Assembly: GCF_000415985.1 (NCBI RefSeq)
Contig: NZ_KE356561.1
Span: forward strand, 2,907,731 to 2,971,730
Direction of reading: 5' to 3'
DNA length: 64,000 nt
Origin: Haloquadratum walsbyi J07HQW2
GTDB lineage: Archaea > Halobacteriota > Halobacteria > Halobacteriales > Haloferacaceae
The notes under the pieces: model-generated
What the model saw: the letters and a program-made list of their open reading frames with translations, nothing else
What the model was told of the DNA's origin: nothing
The model's database searches: none
Part shown: positions 26,839 through 35,194 of the stretch, one piece after another
Layout of the letters: the number at the start of each line of letters is the position of its first letter
How positions within the stretch are numbered: the stretch's first letter is position 1
Made by a program: the position numbers and the translations under genes

Positions 26839-28560
26839 ATGAGTGAAAACACCGACAGTGTCCACCTCTCCGAGGCTGGTCACAAGAAGAACGGAAAATC
26901 TAAAATCGAAGATGAGAACCCGACCCACATCGCCCGTCGCTACGATGGGTGGTTCACCGAACTCCGCTCCCTCAATCATGAGGAACGTCGTCGCCTGGAC
27001 GGTAACGTGGAGTCGCAACACTCACTCTCTGAATTCCCGTCTGACTCCGAACACGAGTTCGAGACTGATGAGCGAGAGAGCGAGAGTACCATTGATTGCT
27101 ACGGCTGGAGCAACGACCAACCGATGGTCCCCTCCCGTAGTGACGAGCGAAGGGCTGAGATGAACGCAAGAGGCCGTCCGGCTGATGCGATCTCTGAACA
27201 TGACGCTCTCTCGACTGGCAAGTACATCTACACGGGCCACGACCGCCTGACCGACCCAACTGGCGATCAGTTGACGGGCACTGCGTCTGGCCTCGAAGAG
27301 TACATCCCCACGAGTTCGTCTACTGTCCCCGAACAGCTGGGACGGAAGCTCGAACCTGTTGAGACCCTCGACCCGGACACCCAACGGCTGCGTGAGCTGA
27401 AGATCATCCCCGAGGATGAGCAGACGCCTCGCGAATCGGAAGGTGTCACGACGCCCGATCTGGAAGTCTTGCTTCCCTACGGCGAAGTTGCCTTCCTTCG
27501 GAACGTCGTCCCGAATCCCGAGGACTACTCTCGATCGTCGATAGCCGGAATCGAATTCCGCCTCGCGTTGGACGAAGAGCTGACTCGGAGTTCTCGTAGT
27601 ATCGATGAAAACGGTCACATGACGGATGTGGTCGCTCTCTTGGACCGACACACAGACCTCCTTGCTCGCTTTCGCACGGAACACGATCAGACGATTCCCG
27701 AGCGACGGAATCTGAACGTGAAACAGCAGGTCTACAGTCGTGCTGCGCCGTTGCGAAAACTGGGTGCAGGAGATTCCGAGCCTCGTGAGGATGTTCTTGC
27801 CGAGACACGCAGACTGCTCGACGGAGATTCACCACACGAAATTCGGAAATCGCCGGTCACTGTTGCTTCCAACCTTGCACACCGTGTGCTGGATGGAACT
27901 GACATTACGACCGCGTTCCTCTCCCTTGTCGATGAGGAACAGACCGACCCGAGAAACGTCATCAGAATCAGCGCGATTTTGAAGGCAAATCTCGCGTCCT
28001 CGAAAGGCTACGTCATGACACAAGGTGTCGTGAAGAAGATCTACTACCCACCGGTTCCTAGTATGAAGTTTGCTATGATCCTGAAGGATGGTAACCGCCG
28101 TGAGGACGAGGTCCGTGTTTCTGTTTGGGAGTCCAGCGAATACGAAGAGACTGCGTCAACGGCTGACCCCGGTGATGTCGATGGCGAAGTCCTGATCTCG
28201 AAGAAGAGCTTCATCGAACCGAACGAAGGCAACGTTGTGCGACTGGTGGATTTCAAGCTTCCACGCGAGAGATCCAAGCAGACGTATCAGGGTCAACCGA
28301 AGCTTGACTCTCGATGGGCATCTGAAATCGAGATCATCGAACACGCTCCGACGACGTCATCTACCCAGACATCGACGATTGCCAGACCACAACGTGTTGG
28401 TCGTTCGTTGAGTCCATCAGATGGTGATGAACCAGTTCTGCGGAGTTCAGCTGCGAATTTCGACGGTGAAGTTTGTATCTCCTGGCCCGAGCCAGTGATG
28501 ACTGCTGACTGTATCGCCGATGAGCTCACCCGCATTGCCCGGACTGGTGATGCTGCATGA
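26839..28560 (+). CDS. Unrecognised 573-residue protein with an OB-like C-terminal region
   Basis: An intact long frame in GC-rich DNA. Residues 1-190 are polar, acidic and probably disordered. Residues 190-380 look globular and helical (LEVLLPYGEVAFLRNVVPNP, VVALLDRHTDLLARFRTEHD, VTVASNLAHRVLDGTDIT). Residues 385-505 show alternating strands with KGYVMTQGVVKKIYYPP, KFAMILKDG, DEVRVSVWESS and GNVVRLVDFKL. That pattern suggests an OB fold as found in RPA-like nucleic-acid-binding proteins. A second acidic tail follows. No catalytic motif was seen, and there is no operon partner. Family unknown to me; the OB suggestion is inference. Confidence 0.7.
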   Translation: MSENTDSVHLSEAGHKKNGKSKIEDENPTHIARRYDGWFTELRSLNHEERRRLDGNVESQHSLSEFPSDSEHEFETDERESESTIDCYGWSNDQPMVPSRSDERRAEMNARGRPADAISEHDALSTGKYIYTGHDRLTDPTGDQLTGTASGLEEYIPTSSSTVPEQLGRKLEPVETLDPDTQRLRELKIIPEDEQTPRESEGVTTPDLEVLLPYGEVAFLRNVVPNPEDYSRSSIAGIEFRLALDEELTRSSRSIDENGHMTDVVALLDRHTDLLARFRTEHDQTIPERRNLNVKQQVYSRAAPLRKLGAGDSEPREDVLAETRRLLDGDSPHEIRKSPVTVASNLAHRVLDGTDITTAFLSLVDEEQTDPRNVIRISAILKANLASSKGYVMTQGVVKKIYYPPVPSMKFAMILKDGNRREDEVRVSVWESSEYEETASTADPGDVDGEVLISKKSFIEPNEGNVVRLVDFKLPRERSKQTYQGQPKLDSRWASEIEIIEHAPTTSSTQTSTIARPQRVGRSLSPSDGDEPVLRSSAANFDGEVCISWPEPVMTADCIADELTRIARTGDAA

Positions 28561-29143
28561 GTACACGCGTCCGTACTCCGTGGTGCGGATTCGATGACGA
28601 AATACCGTCTCCGTACTGTCACCCCGAAATGTAACGAACCCTAACAACAACCCGAGTTCCCCGACGAACTCAGAACGCTAAATCTTCCTTTTCACAAACC
28701 ACAGAGCGAGAGGTCTTGCTACTGGTCGCAACCTCTTAATCATCCATATTCGGGATTCAGTAGCGACATCGAAAGATGTGGAATGTAGAGGATGTGACGG
28801 ATGTGACGCTACAGTGAATGTGAACGGCAAATCAATTGATTGAGTGTCTGGGTCAATCACTCCACCACAATTGCCTTTGTTTAGATCAAAACAGCTGAGT
28901 GCTGCAAAAAATCATTTGCGTGGGTTCCTCATTTATGATACGCACATCGACCTCCATCGGCTCTCATAACTGCTTCGCATTCATCATAATATCGGCGTGC
29001 CCGGTCAAGAAAATCCGTGACAAGTAGTGGTTTCTGTATTACTAGATATATCTTATACCGCCGATAAGCGCTAATATGATTCGATTGTAAACTAAACGCA
29101 TTCGCGGAACGGTTTTAGGCATAACCATCCAATATACTATTAA
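28561..29143. other. Intergenic region at the right border of the GC-rich island
   Basis: About 580 bp with no convincing gene. A small hairpin, GAGTTC-CCCGAC-GAACTC at 28654-28671, lies 94 bp after the 573-codon gene and could help end its transcript. Composition changes from GC-rich to AT-rich at about 28.65-28.75 kb, which marks the island border. The last 100 bp before mre11 are AT-rich and probably hold its promoter. Confidence 0.5.
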
Positions 29144-30718
29144 ATGACGCGGGTGATTCATACCGGCGACACCCATATTGGATACCAACAGTACCACTCG
29201 CAAACACGGCGCGAGGACTTTCTTAATGCTTTCAGACAGGTCATCGCTGATGCATGCGATGCTAATGTCGATGCAGTTGTCCATGCAGGTGATCTCTTTC
29301 ATGACCGTCGCCCATCATTGCCAGATCTTCTTGGCACAATCGATATTCTTCGAGATCTGCGTGAGGCTAGCATTCCATTTCTTGCCGTTGTCGGTAACCA
29401 CGAATCGACTCGTCGTGGACAATGGCTTGATATTTTCGAGCGAATTGGGCTTGCTGAGCGGCTTGATGAATCGCCGCGGTATATCGACGACGATCTTGCA
29501 CTTTATGGACTCGATCACGTTCCACCATCTCGACGAGAAGATCTCGAATATCAATTTAATCCGCACGAAGCCACTCATGCTGCCCTTGTTAGTCATGGAC
29601 TATTCACTCCGTTTGCACATGCAGACTGGGAAACAGAAACGGTGCTCACAGAGGCATCAGTCGAATTTGATGCACTGCTACTTGGGGATAATCATGTTCC
29701 TGGTATCGAGACGGTCAAAGACGCTTGGGTAACGTACTGTGGCTCCACGGAACGGACAAGCACCACTGAAGAGTCTGCTCGGGGATATAATCTTGTCAAT
29801 TTCGACACCGATATAGATATTCGTCGTCGAAGTCTAGAAACACGTCCGTTTGTGTTTATATCGGTTGATCTTTCCGCAGATGAGGGATCGGAACGGGTCT
29901 GCGACCGCCTCCGTGAACACGATCTTGATGATGCCGTTGTCGTGACTGAAATTACCGGTGACGGTAACTCTGTCCCACCAGCTACAATCGAGACCTTCGC
30001 AACTGACCACGGCGCACTCATTGCTCGTGTAACTGATCGTCGTGATCATCCTGAGGAAGGAGATACTGGCGATGATATCTCATTTGCTAACCCAGACACT
30101 GCCGTTGACCAACGGATCCGAGAGCTTGAGCTTTCGACAGCGGCGCACGATATTGATACCACCATTCGCTCAGCTAGTGTCTCTGATTCGAATATCCGCA
30201 ATACTGTCACTGAGGATGTCTCAGATCTATTAACTGATGAGTCACTCAACGCGTTCGACCCCACTTCTGCGACTGAGACAGACACATCCACTCAAACAAA
30301 TACAGCGACAACAGAGAACGTACAATCACAATCAGACAAGGCAACATCGAATCACACACAATCTACACAGCAATCACATTCGACGACACCAAATGAGAAG
30401 TCAGATGTTGAGACTGATGAGAACACGGATATCATTACAGATGCCCAGGATATTGCAGACACAAACAAAAAAGCCGATATGGATACCGGTTCAGATGAGC
30501 TGGAAGATGTCTCTGAGTTAAATATAGAGTCAGAGTCGGAATTACAATTAGAGTCGGAGACTGAATCAGAATCTCACACACAGGTCGAGCCGAATTCGAA
30601 TACAAATATGAATACGGATAAAATCGATAGCACAGAGCCATCTGTTGATGAATCAGATGGGTCTGAGGATGATCAACCAGATTCGGATTCAAATCAATTT
30701 ACAATGGGTGACTTTTAA
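29144..30718 (+). CDS. mre11: DNA double-strand break repair nuclease Mre11
   Basis: Mre11 is the manganese-dependent nuclease of the Mre11-Rad50 complex. The phosphoesterase motifs are all present: HTGDTHIGYQ (residue 6), HAGDLFHDRR (about 47), VVGNHES (about 84), VSHGLF (about 149) and LLGDNHVPG (about 185). Residues beyond about 350 form a long low-complexity tail rich in Ser, Thr, Gln, Asp and Glu (about 170 residues, with ESESELQLESETESES-type repeats). The tail is not part of the enzyme core. The stop TAA is directly followed by the rad50 ATG, so they are one operon. Confidence 0.95.
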   Translation: MTRVIHTGDTHIGYQQYHSQTRREDFLNAFRQVIADACDANVDAVVHAGDLFHDRRPSLPDLLGTIDILRDLREASIPFLAVVGNHESTRRGQWLDIFERIGLAERLDESPRYIDDDLALYGLDHVPPSRREDLEYQFNPHEATHAALVSHGLFTPFAHADWETETVLTEASVEFDALLLGDNHVPGIETVKDAWVTYCGSTERTSTTEESARGYNLVNFDTDIDIRRRSLETRPFVFISVDLSADEGSERVCDRLREHDLDDAVVVTEITGDGNSVPPATIETFATDHGALIARVTDRRDHPEEGDTGDDISFANPDTAVDQRIRELELSTAAHDIDTTIRSASVSDSNIRNTVTEDVSDLLTDESLNAFDPTSATETDTSTQTNTATTENVQSQSDKATSNHTQSTQQSHSTTPNEKSDVETDENTDIITDAQDIADTNKKADMDTGSDELEDVSELNIESESELQLESETESESHTQVEPNSNTNMNTDKIDSTEPSVDESDGSEDDQPDSDSNQFTMGDF

Positions 30719-33415
30719 ATGCGCTTTGATCATATTACTCTTGAGCATTTTAAGCCGTACGCAGACGCAAGTTTGGACCTTCGAGATGGAGTGACAGTTA
30801 TTCACGGGCTAAATGGTAGCGGAAAATCATCATTGCTTGAGGCTTGTTTTTTTGCACTGTATGGCGCACGAGCACTCGATGAGACACTTGATGACATTGT
30901 CACGACTGATGAAGATGATGCGACGATCGAACTCAGCTTTTCACATGCTGGATCACAGTATCACATCAAACGACGGCTTCGACGGAGCGGTGACCGGATA
31001 CAGACAGTTCAATGTACACTTGATGGTCCAGACACAGAGATTGATGGGGCGACTGATGTCAGAGCATTTATAACCGACATTCTCCGGATGGACGCTGAAG
31101 CCTTTGTTAACTGTGCGTATGTCCGCCAAGGAGAGGTGAATAAACTCATTAATGCAACTCCGACCCAACGGCAGGCGATTATTGATGATCTACTTCAGCT
31201 TGGTCAGCTCGAAATGTATCGTGAGCGTGCTTCTGATGCCCGACTTGGCGTTGAGGATATTCTCTCTGAGCAACGGGGTGCACAAACTGAACTTGAGACA
31301 CAAATCGAACGGAAAGAAGATGCTGGTCTTCATGAGCAACTTAATAAATACGAAGCTGCCAAAGCCGACCTTGATTCGGAAATTGAGCGATTTGAGGAAA
31401 ATAAAGCACGCGCTGAGGAAACCAGAGATAATGCGAAAGAAATCCTGACATCATATAAGAATACACAAGAGGAATTAAGCAAATTAGACTCTGAAATTGA
31501 GGATCTCCAGACAACTATCGAAGAAGATGAGTCAACCCGTTCAGACCTTCGTAATAATGTTAAAACAAAGACTGAACGGGTCGAGACGCTCTCATCGGCG
31601 CTCACTGATGCATTATCATCTGCTGAGGTTACATCAGCTGACGAAGAGTCACTCAGGACACGCCGATCTGCTCTTGAAAAAAAAGAATCCTCAGTCCGTG
31701 ACTCACTACGGACAACACGACAGCAGCGAACAATGTTTGAAAACCAAGCTGAAAAGCTTACTGAGCGAGTCGATGATCTTGAATCACGTGCTGATGAGCT
31801 TCGAGAACGGGTCTCAGAAGCAGAAACCACAATCACAGAGGCAAAAGAGCGAATTACAGCCCAACGAGACACTCACTCAACAATTACAGAGCAAATAACG
31901 GCAGTACGTGAACGGTTTCGCAATTCGCCGGCTGATCTGGGTGATGCGATGGGATATCTTGAGACGCTTCAAAAAGATCGTGATGACATTCGTGACAACC
32001 TTGCATCCGCTCGGGCGTCCCTCTCAACTGTTCAAGACCGTCGTGATGAAGCACAGACACTACAAGAGGCTGGCAAGTGCCCGACATGTGAGCAGTTGGT
32101 CGAAGGGTCACCGCACGTTGAGGCAATTGATGAATATGATACACAGATCGAGACACTCACTGACCGTATCACCGAACTTGAGGAAAGACAAGCTAAAGTG
32201 AATGATAAAGTTGAGACTGCTGAGTCCCTTGTCGAGGCTGAGCGGCAGTTTGAAACTCTCAAAGAGCGGAAATCTCTCGCAAGCGAGCGGATCGAAGACG
32301 CTCGTGAAACAGTTGATGAACAGACTGAAATAGTAACGTCACTCCGCGAAGATGCAGAAGAACTTGATACAGAAGCGGAACAAAAGCGGGAGGCAGCGGC
32401 GACACAGATGACGAACGCTGAGACGAAAGCTGAGGAGATATCTGCGTTTGAATCCAAGCTGGAAAAGATCGGTAGTGCTCGTGACCGTCTAGACGATCTT
32501 GAGGAGATTCAATCAAAAATTGAGAACACGAAAACGGAAATCGAGCGCCTACGTGAGCGTCGTGAAGAAATCGCAAATCGAAATGATGAACGTCGTGAGT
32601 ATCTGCAGGCAAAACGCGATCGTCGTGCAGAACTCGCTGCAGATGTTGATGAATCACGGATTAAGAAAGCACGAGATAATCGCGAACAGGCGACTTCATA
32701 TCTTGAAGATGTCTCAAAAAAACTTGATGAATTGCGCGAAGAGCGTGATACTATCCAGAGTCAGATTGGAAGTGTCCGTGGAGAACTCGAAAACTTAGCT
32801 GAACTTCGAGAGAAGTATACAGCAATTAATGAGCGTGTCAACGCGCTTGAGCAACTCCATGAGCAAGTTGAGACCCTCTCATCAACATATCGGGAACTGA
32901 GAGCTGATCTTCGTAAACAAAATGTCGAAACGCTTGAGCGGATGCTTAATGAGGTATTCAATCTTGTATATGACAACGATGCTTACTCTCGGATTCAACT
33001 TGACGATGCGTATAAGTTGACTATTTTTCAAAAAGATGAAACCGCTCTCAATCCAGAGCAACTCTCAGGTGGCGAGCGAGCATTATTTAATCTATCATTA
33101 CGCTGTGCAATATATCGGCTGTTAGCGGAGGGAATCGATGGAACAGCCCCAATGCCACCGCTTATTCTAGATGAGCCAACTGTATTTCTTGATGCTGGAC
33201 ACGTTGGTCGACTTGTTGATCTTATCGAGGATATGCAACGCCGTGGTGTCGCACAGATTCTAATCGTGAGTCATGATAAAGAACTCATTGCAGCAGCAGA
33301 TCATCTTGTAACGGTTGACAAAGACCCAACGAGTAATCGATCTTCAATCAAACGCATCGATGACCCACAGCGAACAGCACTTAGCGGTGCGAGCCCAAAT
33401 AAAACGCCACAGTAA
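30719..33415 (+). CDS. rad50: DNA double-strand break repair ATPase Rad50
   Basis: Rad50 is an SMC-like ATPase that tethers DNA ends and controls Mre11. The 898 residues show Walker A (GLNGSGKSSLLEA, about 30-42), a Q-loop region (YVRQGEVNKLI), a long coiled coil, the zinc hook CPTC at about residue 454, a second coiled coil, the signature QLSGGERALFNLSL (about 780) and Walker B PLILDEPTVFLD (about 812), ending with IVSHDKEL. Length is normal. It starts right at the end of mre11. Confidence 0.96.
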   Translation: MRFDHITLEHFKPYADASLDLRDGVTVIHGLNGSGKSSLLEACFFALYGARALDETLDDIVTTDEDDATIELSFSHAGSQYHIKRRLRRSGDRIQTVQCTLDGPDTEIDGATDVRAFITDILRMDAEAFVNCAYVRQGEVNKLINATPTQRQAIIDDLLQLGQLEMYRERASDARLGVEDILSEQRGAQTELETQIERKEDAGLHEQLNKYEAAKADLDSEIERFEENKARAEETRDNAKEILTSYKNTQEELSKLDSEIEDLQTTIEEDESTRSDLRNNVKTKTERVETLSSALTDALSSAEVTSADEESLRTRRSALEKKESSVRDSLRTTRQQRTMFENQAEKLTERVDDLESRADELRERVSEAETTITEAKERITAQRDTHSTITEQITAVRERFRNSPADLGDAMGYLETLQKDRDDIRDNLASARASLSTVQDRRDEAQTLQEAGKCPTCEQLVEGSPHVEAIDEYDTQIETLTDRITELEERQAKVNDKVETAESLVEAERQFETLKERKSLASERIEDARETVDEQTEIVTSLREDAEELDTEAEQKREAAATQMTNAETKAEEISAFESKLEKIGSARDRLDDLEEIQSKIENTKTEIERLRERREEIANRNDERREYLQAKRDRRAELAADVDESRIKKARDNREQATSYLEDVSKKLDELREERDTIQSQIGSVRGELENLAELREKYTAINERVNALEQLHEQVETLSSTYRELRADLRKQNVETLERMLNEVFNLVYDNDAYSRIQLDDAYKLTIFQKDETALNPEQLSGGERALFNLSLRCAIYRLLAEGIDGTAPMPPLILDEPTVFLDAGHVGRLVDLIEDMQRRGVAQILIVSHDKELIAAADHLVTVDKDPTSNRSSIKRIDDPQRTALSGASPNKTPQ

Positions 33416-33486
33416 CGATGAATCTCTGTCGCATATACAGATATAATTGAGCAGCTATCTCAAGCTTCCTAACTCTCTAACCATCA

Positions 33487-33939
33487 CTAACTATTGACTA
33501 CTGATTGTTGTGGAAGTGACCGAAGAGATTCAATTGCAGATTTGGTCATTTCTGTCGGTTCATATCCACGTTCACCATATATCTCCGCTTCAGTAATAAG
33601 TCCAGCAGCACGAAATTCAGCAAGTTGCCCGTTTAGATCTGATTCACAGTAATCGTATGCGTCAATCATAGCCACGACGCTGAGCCCTTCTCGATCGGTA
33701 AGCTCAACCAACAGTCCGAGTGCCTCCTCATTATGACTTGCAGTAAGTACAGTTCGAACCGGGTTTGAGACTCCACTTGCGGCAGCAATAAGTGATGAGT
33801 CATCTGCATCAGCGATTGTTAATTTTTCATTCGGGACATATCGCTCCTCACCTGAGCGTGGGTCGCGAATAAGACTTGACTCACTCGACTCTTTGCATAG
33901 TAAATATTGAGTGCCATCAGTATGATATACAGTCCGCAT
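33487..33939 (-). CDS. Conserved haloarchaeal protein, winged-helix-like (DUF7346-type)
   Basis: A 150-residue protein. The first 45 residues form a small beta domain (YHTDGTQYLLCKESSESSLI RDPRSGEERYVP). The rest looks like a winged helix: SHNEEALGLLVELTDREGLS, VVAMIDAYDYCESDLNGQLAEFRAAGLI and a wing with YGERGYEPTEM. I recall this kind of gene next to mre11-rad50 in haloarchaea; it may be a regulator, but that is unproven. It is convergent with rad50. Confidence 0.6.
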   Translation of the reverse strand: MRTVYHTDGTQYLLCKESSESSLIRDPRSGEERYVPNEKLTIADADDSSLIAAASGVSNPVRTVLTASHNEEALGLLVELTDREGLSVVAMIDAYDYCESDLNGQLAEFRAAGLITEAEIYGERGYEPTEMTKSAIESLRSLPQQSVVNS

Positions 33940-34090
33940 TCATTATAGATACTTAGTGAGACAGTATAAACCCATTTCATAGGGGTCATAAGTTTGATAT
34001 CGAACATCAGGGCTTGCTGGCAGAGTCACAGCATTCCTTCTACATATTGACTTGATACGGCTTAGCTACTAGCTTTTATACAATAGCGGG

Positions 34091-34125
34091 ACAAACCCTT
34101 TAGATCCAGGCGGAAGAGAATGTCA
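34091..34125. repeat. Possible TnpB element end remnant
   Basis: AACCCTTTAGATCCAGGCGG followed by AAGAGAATGTCAAG resembles the segment at 58931-58967 (CAGGCGGATAGAGGATGTCAAG). Such CAGGCGG...ATGTCAAG sequence probably comes from the end of another TnpB element type. It abuts the stop codon of the DUF7322-like gene. Confidence 0.35.
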
Positions 34126-34596
34126 AGAACTGACATTGTCATCATTATCCTCATCACCGACTCTGAGTGCATCCTCACCTGCCGTTGAAACAGACTGAGA
34201 GGTAGTGGCATTTGGTTCATGACTATCATCGTTTGGACCGCTGATATGCTGATAATATTGCGTTGTCAATCTATACGTTCGATACAACGCAATACTACCG
34301 AGAGCAATACTACCACCACCCCAGTTCCACTGACCGCGAAAGCCAATCAGAAGGATTCCAATTCCAATCCCACCTACCGCGATATTTCCAAAGACAATTG
34401 CGAGCATAAAAAATCGTGCTTGTTTACCACTAATTGTCCCCTCAAATGCTTTTAGTCCGGATTCCTCACCCACATCTTTCGTGGTGGGGATGTCAACTGA
34501 CGGAATCGATACGAGGTCACGTTCTGGGTCGCCCCACCGTGATTCAGGATCATACTCTGTTGGTTCATCAGGCCAGTTATTATCATCAAACGGCAT
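34123..34596 (-). CDS. Two-TM haloarchaeal membrane protein, DUF7322-like
   Basis: A 157-residue protein. The acidic N terminus (MPFDDNNWPDEPTEYDPESR, then a second block with VDIPTTKDVGEESGLKAFEG) is followed by two transmembrane segments: ARFFMLAIVFGNIAVGGIGIGILL, shortened here to its core LAIVFGNIAVGGIGIGILL, and GGGSIALGSIALYRTYRL. The C terminus is acidic and cytoplasmic. Function unknown; I believe it is the haloarchaeal DUF7322 family. Confidence 0.65.
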   Translation of the reverse strand: MPFDDNNWPDEPTEYDPESRWGDPERDLVSIPSVDIPTTKDVGEESGLKAFEGTISGKQARFFMLAIVFGNIAVGGIGIGILLIGFRGQWNWGGGSIALGSIALYRTYRLTTQYYQHISGPNDDSHEPNATTSQSVSTAGEDALRVGDEDNDDNVSS

Positions 34597-34786
34597 ATTT
34601 ATGCGACTATCCGAGGAAGCAAAAGCAGTTCCTTCGATATCAATCCCTCAGCTATATGCTTTCAGTTCAGTATATTCCATCCACTCATCAAAAGATAACA
34701 ACAGAAAATTTTGTATCGTATACGATTATTGATTCACTGATCCAATATGACACTACTTGTTCTGGGTGGGTAACTTTGGGTCGTAG

Positions 34787-34975
34787 CTAGCAATATTCAC
34801 TGAGTATGATTGTCTCTGACGTCTCGACCCATGCAAGAGGGTTCTGTGGATCATAAAACACGATGCCATCATCGACCTCATACGACTCAACATCGCTAAG
34901 TCCTCTTGCTTCACCCACCCGTGCCGGTACAGGCGGCGACTCATCCGTTTGCTCGGAGTCCGCATGGTCGGACAT
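34787..34975 (-). CDS. Small conserved haloarchaeal protein, DUF7331-like
   Basis: A 62-residue acidic protein (MSDHADSEQTDESPPVPARV). The second half, SYEVDDGIVFYDPQNPLAWV ETSETIIL, is a compact beta pattern that I recall as a conserved haloarchaeal small protein (DUF7331). Function unknown. It faces away from polB, and the roughly 220-bp AT-rich gap between them probably holds both promoters. Confidence 0.6.
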   Translation of the reverse strand: MSDHADSEQTDESPPVPARVGEARGLSDVESYEVDDGIVFYDPQNPLAWVETSETIILSEYC

Positions 34976-35194
34976 CGTGTTGAATGGTACAATGTGGCAT
35001 GACTTATATCAATCGGTGCTATCAGGATATTTTTTGAATTACCTATCAGACAGATATGTGACTACTGAATCCATATTATCATCATCTATGATCGAGTCCC
35101 AAATTATTATCAAAATCGGCTGACGACGTCATTAGTTAATATGTCGAGTCCACAAATGCCGAAGTTTTTAGCCAACAATATCAAATAAATCGAT

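Noticed and set aside
26843..27684. Several frames of 95-220 codons on both strands opposite the 573-codon gene
   Set aside because: GC-rich coding DNA leaves all frames open; only the 573-codon frame has an acidic, ordered haloarchaeal protein profile.
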